Assembly: GCA_017626655.1 (NCBI GenBank)
Contig: JAGAIH010000005.1
Span: 1 to 5,291, forward strand
Source of the DNA: Clostridia bacterium
Lineage (GTDB): Bacteria > Bacillota_A > Clostridia > Oscillospirales > CAG-272
Length of the DNA: 5,291 nt
Reading direction: 5' to 3'
Positions 1 to 5,291 of the stretch are shown here, piece after piece. The number at the start of each line of letters is the position of its first letter. The stretch's first letter is position 1. A model generated the notes under the pieces. That model did not search any database and was not told the DNA's origin. It saw only the letters and a list, made by a program, of their open reading frames with translations. The translations under genes and the position numbers were made by a program.

Positions 1-73
1 CGTGGCCCTCTTGCACCATTTTGAGGAATTTGCCAAAATTATTCTGAATTTCGGTTGCGGTGACACTGGTCAT
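1..73 (-). CDS. Phd/YefM-family antitoxin, N-terminal part (partial, runs off left edge)
   Basis: Only the first 24 residues are in the window, beginning MTSVTATEIQNNFGKFLKMV. This matches the N-terminus of Phd/YefM antitoxins, where a short first strand is followed by a T/S-A-T-E-x-x-N-N-F-x-x-x-L segment that starts the DNA-binding fold. Family members are usually 75 to 95 residues long, neutralise a RelE/YoeB- or Doc-type toxin and repress their own operon. The start at 73 is well supported: AAGGAGGT lies seven bases upstream and a consensus promoter precedes it. The toxin gene would normally follow on the same strand, beyond the left edge, so a complete toxin-antitoxin pair is inferred and not seen. 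The gene lies downstream of the GH3 gene on the same strand but has its own promoter. Confidence 0.85.
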   Translation of the reverse strand, partial: MTSVTATEIQNNFGKFLKMVQEGH

Positions 74-80
74 GAATACG

Positions 81-88
81 ACCTCCTT
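81..88 (-). promoter_or_regulatory. Ribosome binding site of the Phd/YefM antitoxin gene
   Basis: On the minus strand this reads AAGGAGGT, a full match to the anti-Shine-Dalgarno sequence, seven bases before the ATG at 73. It fixes the antitoxin start and implies strong translation, as expected for an antitoxin that must outnumber its toxin. Confidence 0.85.
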
Positions 89-113
89 CCGTATCATATT
101 GGGGGACACTATC

Positions 114-142
114 AGTATAACACAAAATAGCGATTTTGTCAA
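114..142 (-). promoter_or_regulatory. Sigma-A type promoter of the antitoxin gene
   Basis: Reading the minus strand, TTGACA (142 to 137) is followed after exactly 17 bases by TATACT (119 to 114). The -35 box is perfect and the -10 box is one base off consensus. Transcription would start near position 107, giving a leader of about 33 bases. The spacer is largely one arm of the inverted repeat at 124-162 and the -35 box straddles the arm and loop, so binding or folding at that repeat would affect the promoter directly. Confidence 0.8.
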
Positions 143-162
143 TGCATCAAAATCGCTATTTT
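124..162. repeat. Perfect 14-bp inverted repeat, candidate operator or bidirectional terminator
   Basis: The arms AAAATAGCGATTTT (124-137) and AAAATCGCTATTTT (149-162) are exact reverse complements, separated by an 11-base loop containing ATGCAT. The repeat begins 12 bases beyond the stop of the GH3 gene, so it could end that transcript. However, the stem has only four G/C pairs, and on the minus strand the run of T after it is just the end of the arm. The better T tract (about 159-172) follows the hairpin in the plus direction, where no gene ends. Because the left arm fills most of the spacer of the antitoxin promoter, an operator for antitoxin autoregulation is an equally good reading. The repeat is seen; its function is inferred. 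Confidence 0.6.
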
Positions 163-174
163 TTGCTTTTTCTG

Positions 175-1182
175 TCAGATAATGCCGAATTCCGCCTTCA
201 GCTTCAGCACACGGAGAACCGACTCGTCAATTCTCTCCTCGGAAATGACCCCCTCGCGGACGGCGTCCAGGACGGCGGGGACCTGCTTCCAGTAGGTGGA
301 GCAACACAAAAGATCGTTGCCCGAAAGGACGGCCTGCACCGCCGAGGCGCGGTCCCCCGTGTAGAGGGTGATGGCGTTCATGTCCAGGGAGTCGGTCATG
401 ATGACCCCGTCAAAGCCCAGGTCCTCGCGGAGGAGCTTATGGACGGCGGGGGAGAGGGAGGCGGGGATATCGGGATCCATGCAGGAGACCATGTTGTGGG
501 CGATCATGACGATGGGGGCGCCCGCCTGAATGCCCGCTATGAAGGGCTTGAGATCGCAGGTCATGAACTGCTCCATGGTGCGGTCGTCGCGAGCGATGGA
601 GGTATGGGTGTCCACGTTGTCGCCGTAGCCGGGGAAATGCTTGATGCTGCCCACCATCTTGCAGTCGTTCATGGCGGTGACCACCGTCTTCGCGTAGACG
701 GCGGCGGCGTCGGGATCGTGGCTGAAGGTGCGGTCAAAGATAAAGCACGCGGGATCAGCCGACAGGTCCAGGACGGGGGCGTAGTTGAAGTTGACCCCCA
801 GGTCCCGGAGGAATTCGCACTTCTCCCGGGTATCGGCGTCGATGCGCTCATAGCCGCCCTCGGCGAAAAGGTCGCGGGGGGACTTGAAATTGGTCTCGCG
901 GAAGGCGGGATATTTAGAGGCTCTGACCACGCGGCCTCCCTCGCAGTCCACGGCGATGAAGGGGTTCAGCTTGGCCGCCTCACGGTAGGAAGCCATGAGG
1001 GCGCGGATCTCCTCGGGAGTGCGATGCTCGTAGTCGCAGGCGTAGAGGGTAAAGCCGCCCAGGTGGTAGTCGGTGATGGCGGCCATAGCGTCGGCATCGT
1101 CCTGGGGACGGCGGGCGACGAAGAGCTGACCCACCTTTTCTTCAAGGGTCATGGAAGCCAGGATGGCATGGATATCGGTCAT
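175..1182 (-). CDS. Glycoside hydrolase family 3, beta-N-acetylhexosaminidase (NagZ-like), cytoplasmic
   Basis: This complete 335-residue protein has a single-domain GH3 barrel, a length typical of NagZ-type enzymes, which remove terminal beta-linked N-acetylglucosamine or related sugars with retention of configuration. Motifs appear in family order: IAVDCEGGRVVR (77-88), GVNFNYAPVLDL (129-140), DRTFSHDP (150-157), KHFPGYGDNVDTH (181-193), MIAHN (226-230), PASLSP (240-245) and GVIMTDSLDMNAI (259-271). By analogy D264 is the nucleophile, and H193 in the D-T-H motif is the acid/base. The start at 1182 is chosen because AAGGAGG lies eight bases upstream and a consensus promoter lies just before that. 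A longer in-frame reading (to 1563) would run through the promoters and into the divergent gene. No signal peptide or lipobox is seen, so it probably acts on imported oligosaccharides or recycled peptidoglycan fragments. The exact sugar specificity (GlcNAc, glucose or other) is not proven. Confidence 0.9.
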   Translation of the reverse strand: MTDIHAILASMTLEEKVGQLFVARRPQDDADAMAAITDYHLGGFTLYACDYEHRTPEEIRALMASYREAAKLNPFIAVDCEGGRVVRASKYPAFRETNFKSPRDLFAEGGYERIDADTREKCEFLRDLGVNFNYAPVLDLSADPACFIFDRTFSHDPDAAAVYAKTVVTAMNDCKMVGSIKHFPGYGDNVDTHTSIARDDRTMEQFMTCDLKPFIAGIQAGAPIVMIAHNMVSCMDPDIPASLSPAVHKLLREDLGFDGVIMTDSLDMNAITLYTGDRASAVQAVLSGNDLLCCSTYWKQVPAVLDAVREGVISEERIDESVLRVLKLKAEFGII

Positions 1183-1190
1183 GGGAGAGT

Positions 1191-1197
1191 CCTCCTT
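1191..1197 (-). promoter_or_regulatory. Ribosome binding site of the GH3 gene
   Basis: The minus strand reads AAGGAGG eight bases before the ATG at 1182. This decides the start against upstream in-frame alternatives, which lie inside or beyond the promoter. Confidence 0.85.
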
Positions 1198-1219
1198 GGA
1201 GTTTGGTGATATTACCCAT

Positions 1220-1248
1220 ATTGTACACGAAAACAGGGGATTTGTCAA
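1220..1248 (-). promoter_or_regulatory. Sigma-A type promoter of the GH3 gene
   Basis: Reading the minus strand, TTGACA (1248 to 1243), a 17-base spacer, then TACAAT (1225 to 1220). The predicted start of transcription is near 1213, giving a leader of about 30 bases. The spacer holds one copy of the direct repeat described at 1230-1277. Confidence 0.8.
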
Positions 1249-1277
1249 GATTATATTGACAAAAAACAGGGGATATG
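1230..1277. repeat. Paired direct repeat in the divergent promoters, candidate operator
   Basis: AAAACAGGGGATNTG occurs at 1230-1244 and again at 1263-1277, identical except for the N position. The copies are in the same orientation and start 33 bases apart, close to three helical turns. Each copy falls inside the 17-base spacer of one of the two divergent promoters. Similarity extends leftward to ATTG at 1220 and 1255 if a two-base gap is allowed, so the region may descend from a duplication of roughly 24 bp. Placement over both spacers suits a shared regulator. No regulator gene is visible in the window. The repeat is seen; its role is inferred. Confidence 0.55.
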
Positions 1278-1284
1278 GTACAAT
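1256..1284 (+). promoter_or_regulatory. Sigma-A type promoter of the two-gene plus-strand operon
   Basis: TTGACA (1256-1261), a 17-base spacer, then TACAAT (1279-1284). The boxes and spacing are identical to those of the divergent GH3 promoter. The two -35 boxes are back to back with seven bases between them. Transcription would start near 1291, giving a leader of about 43 bases. No second promoter is evident before the downstream gene at 2658, so both plus-strand genes probably depend on this one. Confidence 0.8.
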
Positions 1285-1318
1285 GGAGCCATCCCGTGGG
1301 ACACTGCGGACAAATGAA

Positions 1319-1324
1319 AAGGAG
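1319..1324 (+). promoter_or_regulatory. Ribosome binding site of the membrane-anchored lectin-like gene
   Basis: AAGGAG lies nine bases before the ATG at 1334. It selects this start over the in-frame upstream ATG at 1151, which would lie in the GH3 gene and put 61 non-secretory residues before the signal peptide. Confidence 0.8.
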
Positions 1325-1333
1325 ACTATCCCT

Positions 1334-2650
1334 ATGATCAAGAAGCTGCTCGCCCTTCTGCTGGCTCTGTGCCTCATGACAGGAGGACTCACCCTGACCG
1401 CCCTCGCCGCTGACGATGACGGCGGCCTCGTCCTCATCTTCGAGGAGAACTTCGAGGAATACCAAAAGGACGTCAACGTCAGCTCCACTCTGATGCCAAG
1501 CTTCTTCGTCTGTGATGCTAACGCCGCTATCGGCGGTAGCGCCATTACAGTGGAGGAAGCCACAAACGGAGACCTCTATCTCAAATCTCACTGTTTCACT
1601 CAAATCTATCCGGTCACTCCCATCGTTGGCGCCTACGAATTTTCCTTGGATGTCTTCTCCGCCCAGGGCAACGTACAGAGCGGCGTGTTCATCCGAGCCC
1701 CCAAGACCACCGCAGCTTACTATGAGGCCGACGGTCATCCCGATACCTCCACGGGTCATGCAGGTCTGTTCCTTTATACCCATGGCGGCGATCTGGGGGT
1801 CGACATCAAGACTTACGACGAAAACGCGAGCAAGACCACATTTCTACAGAATAACACCGTCACCTTCCCCCTGCCCGACGGTGTGTCTTACCCCTATACA
1901 CTCCTCGTACAGGATTCAGGTACCGAGATCGCGATCTCGGTCAACGAGACCCCCATCTGCCGCGTGACCTTCACAGATCCCGGTAAGGTCTACAGCAAGC
2001 ACCCCTCCCAGGGCAAGTTCTTCGGCTCCGCCAAGCTTTTCGACGCCGAGGGCAAGGAGTTGGCTTCCTATACCGATCCCCTGCTGTCCAGCGACGCCTC
2101 CTACATCGGCTGGACCACCCGCAATTCCGACATGATCGTGGACAACGTCTCCGTGAAAGTCGAGACCGCTTACCAGACGGTACTGGCTATCAATAAGCTC
2201 CCCACCAAGGTCACCGAGAAGAATATGGCCGACGCCAAGGAGATCGCCGCCGCCGCCCGCGAGCTGTACGATTCCCTGCCCGAGGACAAGAAGGCGCTGG
2301 TGGTCAACCTCGGCAAGCTCACCAAGGCCGAAGAGTCCATCGACGCCATTGAGAACGCCACCGAGGCGCCTACCGACGCTCCTACCGAGCCTGAGACCGA
2401 TCCCGTTACTGAGCCCGAAACCGACTCTGAGGCCTACACCGAGGCCCCCGATGATCCCGCTACCCAAGCTCCCGCGGACACCGACGAGCCTTCCACCGAG
2501 GCGGACAGCAGCAACGCCGCTCCCAACGGCACCGCAGACCCTGAGGTCAAGGTTCTTGAGGATTCCCTGGCCATCTGGTGTTTGATTGCTCTCATGATCG
2601 TGGCTGTCTGCGGAGCCGCGGGCTACATTACCGTCAAGGTGAGAAAGTGA
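1334..2650 (+). CDS. Exported, membrane-anchored lectin-like protein with Thr/Glu/Pro/Asp-rich stalk
   Basis: This 438-residue surface protein has no enzyme motif that I recognise. In order it contains: a signal peptide (1-25 or 26; MIKKLL, a hydrophobic core, cleavage at ALA-A); a beta-rich, concanavalin-like (laminin-G-type) module at about 32-277, opening with IFEENFEEY and closing with MIVDNVSVKVE; a small helical module (about 283-340) with the pattern INKLP...AAARELYDSLPEDKKALV..L.KL..AE, common in Firmicutes surface proteins; a stalk rich in T, E, P, D and A (about 342-405); a membrane helix (about 411-434); and a short KVRK tail inside. The topology is thus an outward-facing binding domain on a stalk. 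It is first in an operon with the large exported protein that starts seven bases downstream. Its likely role is to hold a glycan, or the partner protein's substrate, near the membrane. The lectin fold is inferred from pattern only, and the ligand is unknown. Confidence 0.8.
   Translation: MIKKLLALLLALCLMTGGLTLTALAADDDGGLVLIFEENFEEYQKDVNVSSTLMPSFFVCDANAAIGGSAITVEEATNGDLYLKSHCFTQIYPVTPIVGAYEFSLDVFSAQGNVQSGVFIRAPKTTAAYYEADGHPDTSTGHAGLFLYTHGGDLGVDIKTYDENASKTTFLQNNTVTFPLPDGVSYPYTLLVQDSGTEIAISVNETPICRVTFTDPGKVYSKHPSQGKFFGSAKLFDAEGKELASYTDPLLSSDASYIGWTTRNSDMIVDNVSVKVETAYQTVLAINKLPTKVTEKNMADAKEIAAAARELYDSLPEDKKALVVNLGKLTKAEESIDAIENATEAPTDAPTEPETDPVTEPETDSEAYTEAPDDPATQAPADTDEPSTEADSSNAAPNGTADPEVKVLEDSLAIWCLIALMIVAVCGAAGYITVKVRK
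2357..2548 (+). repeat. Low-complexity coding stretch for the Thr/Glu/Pro/Asp stalk
   Basis: This part of the lectin-like gene encodes loosely repeated units of the type TEAPTDAP and TEPETDP, with many GAG, ACC, GAC and CCC/CCT codons. It matches residues 342 to about 405 and forms an extended, acidic stalk between the folded modules and the membrane helix. The units are irregular, so slippage-driven length variation between strains is possible but not shown. Confidence 0.65.
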
Positions 2651-2657
2651 GCCTGCC
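2637..2657 (+). promoter_or_regulatory. Weak ribosome binding region and seven-base gap, probable translational coupling
   Basis: Upstream of the ATG at 2658 the best Shine-Dalgarno-like matches are AAGGTGAG (2637-2644, 13 bases away) and AGTGAG (2646-2651, six bases away). Both are weaker than the AAGGAG-type sites of the other three genes. The previous stop ends at 2650. Start of translation probably relies on ribosomes finishing the upstream gene, which would tie the amounts of the two exported proteins together. Confidence 0.5.
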
Positions 2658-5291
2658 ATGACCGTACTGAAAAAGCTGAAAACACGGAGCCTGGTGGCGT
2701 TGGGACTGCTTCTGGCGGTTCTGGTCACCTCCTTCCCTCTCACGGCTACGGCGGATGCTTCCACCCTAAAGGCCGTGGAGATCACCCCCGATGACCGCGC
2801 CTACGATTGGGTGACTTCGGGCAAAAAGACCTACACCTACGATTTCTCCTCCACCGAGGTCACCGACTACTCCGCCGACGAGGTGCTGGCCACCGCATCC
2901 CTGCGGACCAACATGATCTTTGACGGGCAGACCCTGTCCTGCAAGGAGGGCAAGACCTTCTCCTTCGGTTCTTCCCTCTTCCTGGGGGATGATTACGGCC
3001 TCTACGGCGGGGAGATGTCAGTGGATGCCAATGTGACGGGGGGCAAGCTCTCCATCGGTACCCGCCTCTCCCGCATGGCCACCGACGCAAAGCACCGCGG
3101 CATCTGGTTCACCTTCGACGGCACCGATACGGTCACCGTCTCCGAGCCCGAGAGCCGTCTGACCGCTACCGTCAAGGCTGACAAGGTCGCCTCGGTGGGC
3201 AAGCTCACCGTCAAGGACAAGGACACGGTCATCGAGCTGTACCTGGACGGCGCTCTCCTTTGCTCGGTCACCTACGACAGCTACACGGGCGGCATCGCCA
3301 TTCTGGACGCCGCGGGGACCAAGCTGGCCTCCAAGGACAAGACCGATGTCCGTCCCGCAGGCTATTTCACGGTCTACGCCGACAAAACGGTGGGGCATAT
3401 CGACAATCTCACCTTTGAGCATAACGATCTCACCGTAAAGCCCTCCGACGTGAAGGGCTACTCCATCGACTACACCACCTGGGTGGCCACCGACGACCGC
3501 GACCGCACCACCCCCACGGGCGTGGAGCTTCGCGAGGGCAAGCAGGTGGGCCTGTTCTACTTCCTCAATCGAGGGGGCGAGGACACCGAGTTCATCCAGG
3601 ACAACACCTACATCTATCTGGACCAGGGCCTGGAGGGACTCAAGGAGCATCTGACCACCCCCGGTGAGTCGGGCGCCTACTACTGGGCCGAGCCTTACTT
3701 CGGCTACTACAAGAGCAACAGCGAATGGGTCTTCCGCAAGCACGCCTACCAGCTGGAGGCCGCGGGAGTGGACTTCATCTTCCTGGACTTCACCAACGGC
3801 GCGTACTATCCCCAGGAGCTTCAGGTGCTTCTGGACACCTGGCTCCAGCTCCGTAAGGAGGGTACCGACACTCCCGATATCTGCGTCTTCTCGGCCGGTA
3901 ACTACGGCGCCGTCATGGGCGCTCTGCGGGGGAGTATGTACTCCGAGGAGGGATTTGCCAAGTACGGCGAGCTGTTCTATCAGTACAAGGGCAAGCCTCT
4001 GACTCTGGCGGGGTGCGCGGGGGACACCTCGGATCTGGGCAACTGGATCAACTCCACCTTCACCGTCCGCGACTGCTGGGCCTGGAAGGACGCCGACGGC
4101 AGCTGGAACTGGCTCCAGGAGTACGTCGACCGAGGCGGGACCATCCGCTACTCCCTGGGCGGTCCCGGCCGTGACGCGGAGGGCAACTTCGAGCAGCTGG
4201 CCCTCTGCATGGGTCACCACCCCACCACCTCCAAGGGGCGCAGCTTCGACGGCTCCAAGCCCACCCGTTGCCCCGAGAACGACTACGGCTTCTCCATGGA
4301 CTCGGGGGCAGGCGTCGGCTTCGCTTCCCAGTTTGAGGCGATCATGCACTTCGATCCCGACATGGTCATGATCACGGGCTGGAACGAGTGGACGGCAGGA
4401 CTCAACCAGACAAGCTCGGGCTACCCCGATTTTGCCGGCTCCGCTGATCTGGGCTTCCAGTTCGTGGACCAGTTCAGCCCCGAGTTCTCCCGCGACGGCG
4501 AGCCCATGAAGCTCCGCGACGGCGAGGAGGTAGGCTTTGGCGATAACTACTACTACCAGATGACGGGCTACATCCGCCAGTACAAGGGCACGGGTGCGGT
4601 CACGAAAGCCTCGGGGCAGGTCTCCATTGATCTGTCCGACAGCGCCGTCTGGGACAGCGTGGGCCCCGTCTACGGCGACAACGTGGGCGACGCAACCTGG
4701 CGCCATGAGGAGGGCTACTTCTCCAACCTGACTTACGTGGGTAACTCCGCCCGCAACGATCTGGTGTCCGCCAAGGTCTCCCAGGATGCCGACTACCTGT
4801 ACTTCACGGTCACCACCGCCCGTCAGCTCATCGTGGACGACGGTCAGAACTGGATGAACCTGTACGTCGACCTGGACAACAACCCCGCCACGGGCTGGGA
4901 GGGCTTTGATCTGGTCCTCAACCGCGCGAGAGATGGACACTATGTCTCGGTGGAGTCTCTGGCGGAGGGCTGGGCCGGCAAGCATATCGGCCAGGCTCTC
5001 TACACCGTGGAGGGTGACCGCATAGTCATCCGTCTGGCCAAGGCCACCGTGGGACTGAAGGGTCAGGTCTCCACCCTCTGCTTCAAGTGGGCGGATAACT
5101 CCACCCTGTCGGGGAACGTCATGGAGTTCATGGATCTGGGCGACACCGCGCCCAACGACCGTTTCTCCTATATGTACGTCTGCCCCGAGAGCGAGGGGAC
5201 TGCCGCTGTGGCGACTCCCGCCTACGAGCTGACGGCGGCTGACGGCTCCAAGGTCGATGCCCGCGACGAGAGCCAGCCGCTCCCCGGCTTC
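2658..5291 (+). CDS. Large exported putative glycoside hydrolase: lectin-like module, GH71/GH99/WbsX-like barrel, CBM9-like module (3' partial)
   Basis: The frame is open for 878 codons to the right edge with no stop. Residues 1-32 are a signal peptide (MTVLKKLKTR, a hydrophobic core, cleavage at ATA-D). A beta-rich lectin-like module spans about 35-258 and closes with HIDNLTFE (247-254). A barrel-like region follows (about 295-640) with VGLFYFLNRG (297-306), YYWAEPYFGYY (341-351), GVDFIFLDFTNG (370-381), ITGWNEWTAG (572-581) and PEFSRDGEP then GDNYYYQ. The tryptophan-asparagine-glutamate-tryptophan motif and its position late in the barrel recall GH99 endo-mannosidases, GH71 and WbsX proteins. 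E577 would match one GH99 active-site glutamate, while the second position is alanine (A580). A CBM9/DOMON-like module starts near 655 with VDLDNNPATGWEGFDLVLNR at 737-756. It is probably secreted or surface-bound and cleaves or binds polysaccharide. Family, activity and anchor are unproven, and the C-terminus is missing. Confidence 0.75.
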   Translation, partial: MTVLKKLKTRSLVALGLLLAVLVTSFPLTATADASTLKAVEITPDDRAYDWVTSGKKTYTYDFSSTEVTDYSADEVLATASLRTNMIFDGQTLSCKEGKTFSFGSSLFLGDDYGLYGGEMSVDANVTGGKLSIGTRLSRMATDAKHRGIWFTFDGTDTVTVSEPESRLTATVKADKVASVGKLTVKDKDTVIELYLDGALLCSVTYDSYTGGIAILDAAGTKLASKDKTDVRPAGYFTVYADKTVGHIDNLTFEHNDLTVKPSDVKGYSIDYTTWVATDDRDRTTPTGVELREGKQVGLFYFLNRGGEDTEFIQDNTYIYLDQGLEGLKEHLTTPGESGAYYWAEPYFGYYKSNSEWVFRKHAYQLEAAGVDFIFLDFTNGAYYPQELQVLLDTWLQLRKEGTDTPDICVFSAGNYGAVMGALRGSMYSEEGFAKYGELFYQYKGKPLTLAGCAGDTSDLGNWINSTFTVRDCWAWKDADGSWNWLQEYVDRGGTIRYSLGGPGRDAEGNFEQLALCMGHHPTTSKGRSFDGSKPTRCPENDYGFSMDSGAGVGFASQFEAIMHFDPDMVMITGWNEWTAGLNQTSSGYPDFAGSADLGFQFVDQFSPEFSRDGEPMKLRDGEEVGFGDNYYYQMTGYIRQYKGTGAVTKASGQVSIDLSDSAVWDSVGPVYGDNVGDATWRHEEGYFSNLTYVGNSARNDLVSAKVSQDADYLYFTVTTARQLIVDDGQNWMNLYVDLDNNPATGWEGFDLVLNRARDGHYVSVESLAEGWAGKHIGQALYTVEGDRIVIRLAKATVGLKGQVSTLCFKWADNSTLSGNVMEFMDLGDTAPNDRFSYMYVCPESEGTAAVATPAYELTAADGSKVDARDESQPLPGF

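Larger units (their letters stand above)
1183..1333. other. Divergent intergenic control region
   Basis: This 151-bp AT-rich gap separates the start codons of the GH3 gene and the lectin-like gene. Apart from the two promoters, the two ribosome binding sites and the direct repeat listed separately, it holds an inverted TTGTCAA/TTGACAA pair (1242-1248 and 1256-1262) that is simply the two opposed -35 boxes. No riboswitch-like structure or small gene is seen. Confidence 0.8.

Noticed and set aside
136..1209. A 357-codon open frame on the plus strand opposite the GH3 gene
   Set aside because: It is a shadow of the minus-strand GH3 gene, which carries clear family motifs, a promoter and a ribosome binding site. 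The shadow product is a low-information run of G, D, H and V with no recognisable domain.
1289..1303. A small palindrome TCCCGTGGGA in the leader of the lectin-like gene
   Set aside because: The arms are only four bases with a two-base centre, too short for a stable hairpin or a convincing operator.
1183..1563. An N-terminal extension of the GH3 protein to a start at 1563
   Set aside because: It would add 127 residues translated from the promoter region and from the antisense of the lectin-like gene. The ATG at 1182 has a good ribosome binding site and starts right before the conserved GH3 sequence.
1334..2650. The lectin-like protein as an enzyme of the DUF1080 (3-keto-disaccharide hydrolase) type
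   Set aside because: The beta-rich module has a comparable general pattern, but I see no conserved catalytic residues to support an enzymatic call, so only a binding role is proposed.
1916..2785. A 289-codon open frame on the minus strand across the stalk region and the operon junction
   Set aside because: It reads the low-complexity stalk backwards to give runs of G, V, L and R and crosses two well-supported plus-strand genes. No start signal was seen for it.
3018..4985. A 655-codon open frame on the minus strand opposite the large exported protein
   Set aside because: Its length comes from the strong G/C third-position bias of the sense gene, which removes stops from the antisense frame. 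The product is V, G, A, L and H rich with no motif, while the plus-strand frame has a signal peptide, ordered domains and operon context.

Overview
The window looks like chromosomal DNA of a Gram-positive, moderately GC-rich anaerobe, most likely a gut-type Clostridia (Oscillospirales or Christensenellales-like). This is an inference. It rests on near-consensus TTGACA/TATAAT-type promoters with 17-bp spacers, strong AAGGAGG ribosome binding sites, AT-rich intergenic DNA between genes rich in G/C at third positions, and surface proteins with Firmicutes-style parts: a small helical module, a Thr/Glu/Pro/Asp-rich stalk and one C-terminal membrane anchor.

Layout from left to right: (1) on the minus strand, the first 24 codons of a Phd/YefM-family antitoxin, running off the left edge with its own promoter and ribosome binding site; (2) a 101-bp gap holding a perfect 14-bp inverted repeat that overlaps that promoter; (3) on the minus strand, a complete 335-residue glycoside hydrolase family 3 enzyme of the beta-N-acetylhexosaminidase (NagZ-like) type, with no signal peptide; (4) a 151-bp divergent control region with two back-to-back promoters and a direct repeat placed once in each promoter spacer; (5) on the plus strand, a 438-residue exported, membrane-anchored, lectin-like protein; (6) seven bases later, an exported multidomain protein of at least 878 residues that stays open to the right edge. 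Protein 6 has a lectin-like N-terminal module, a central (beta/alpha)-barrel-like region resembling GH71/GH99/WbsX-type proteins with a WNEW motif, and a CBM9/DOMON-like C-terminal module.

Read together, items 3, 5 and 6 look like a small glycan-use locus. A membrane-tethered binding protein and a secreted endo-acting glycosidase candidate are made from one transcript, and a cytoplasmic exo-acting GH3 is made from the opposing promoter, possibly under shared control. The two exported proteins share a recognisable stretch of about 60 residues at the end of their lectin-like modules, which suggests a common ancestor and perhaps a common ligand. The substrate cannot be read from the sequence. 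The most novel item is the large 3'-truncated protein: its fold is suggested by motifs, but one of the two acidic residues expected in the GH99-type motif is alanine. The antitoxin is probably an unrelated neighbour.
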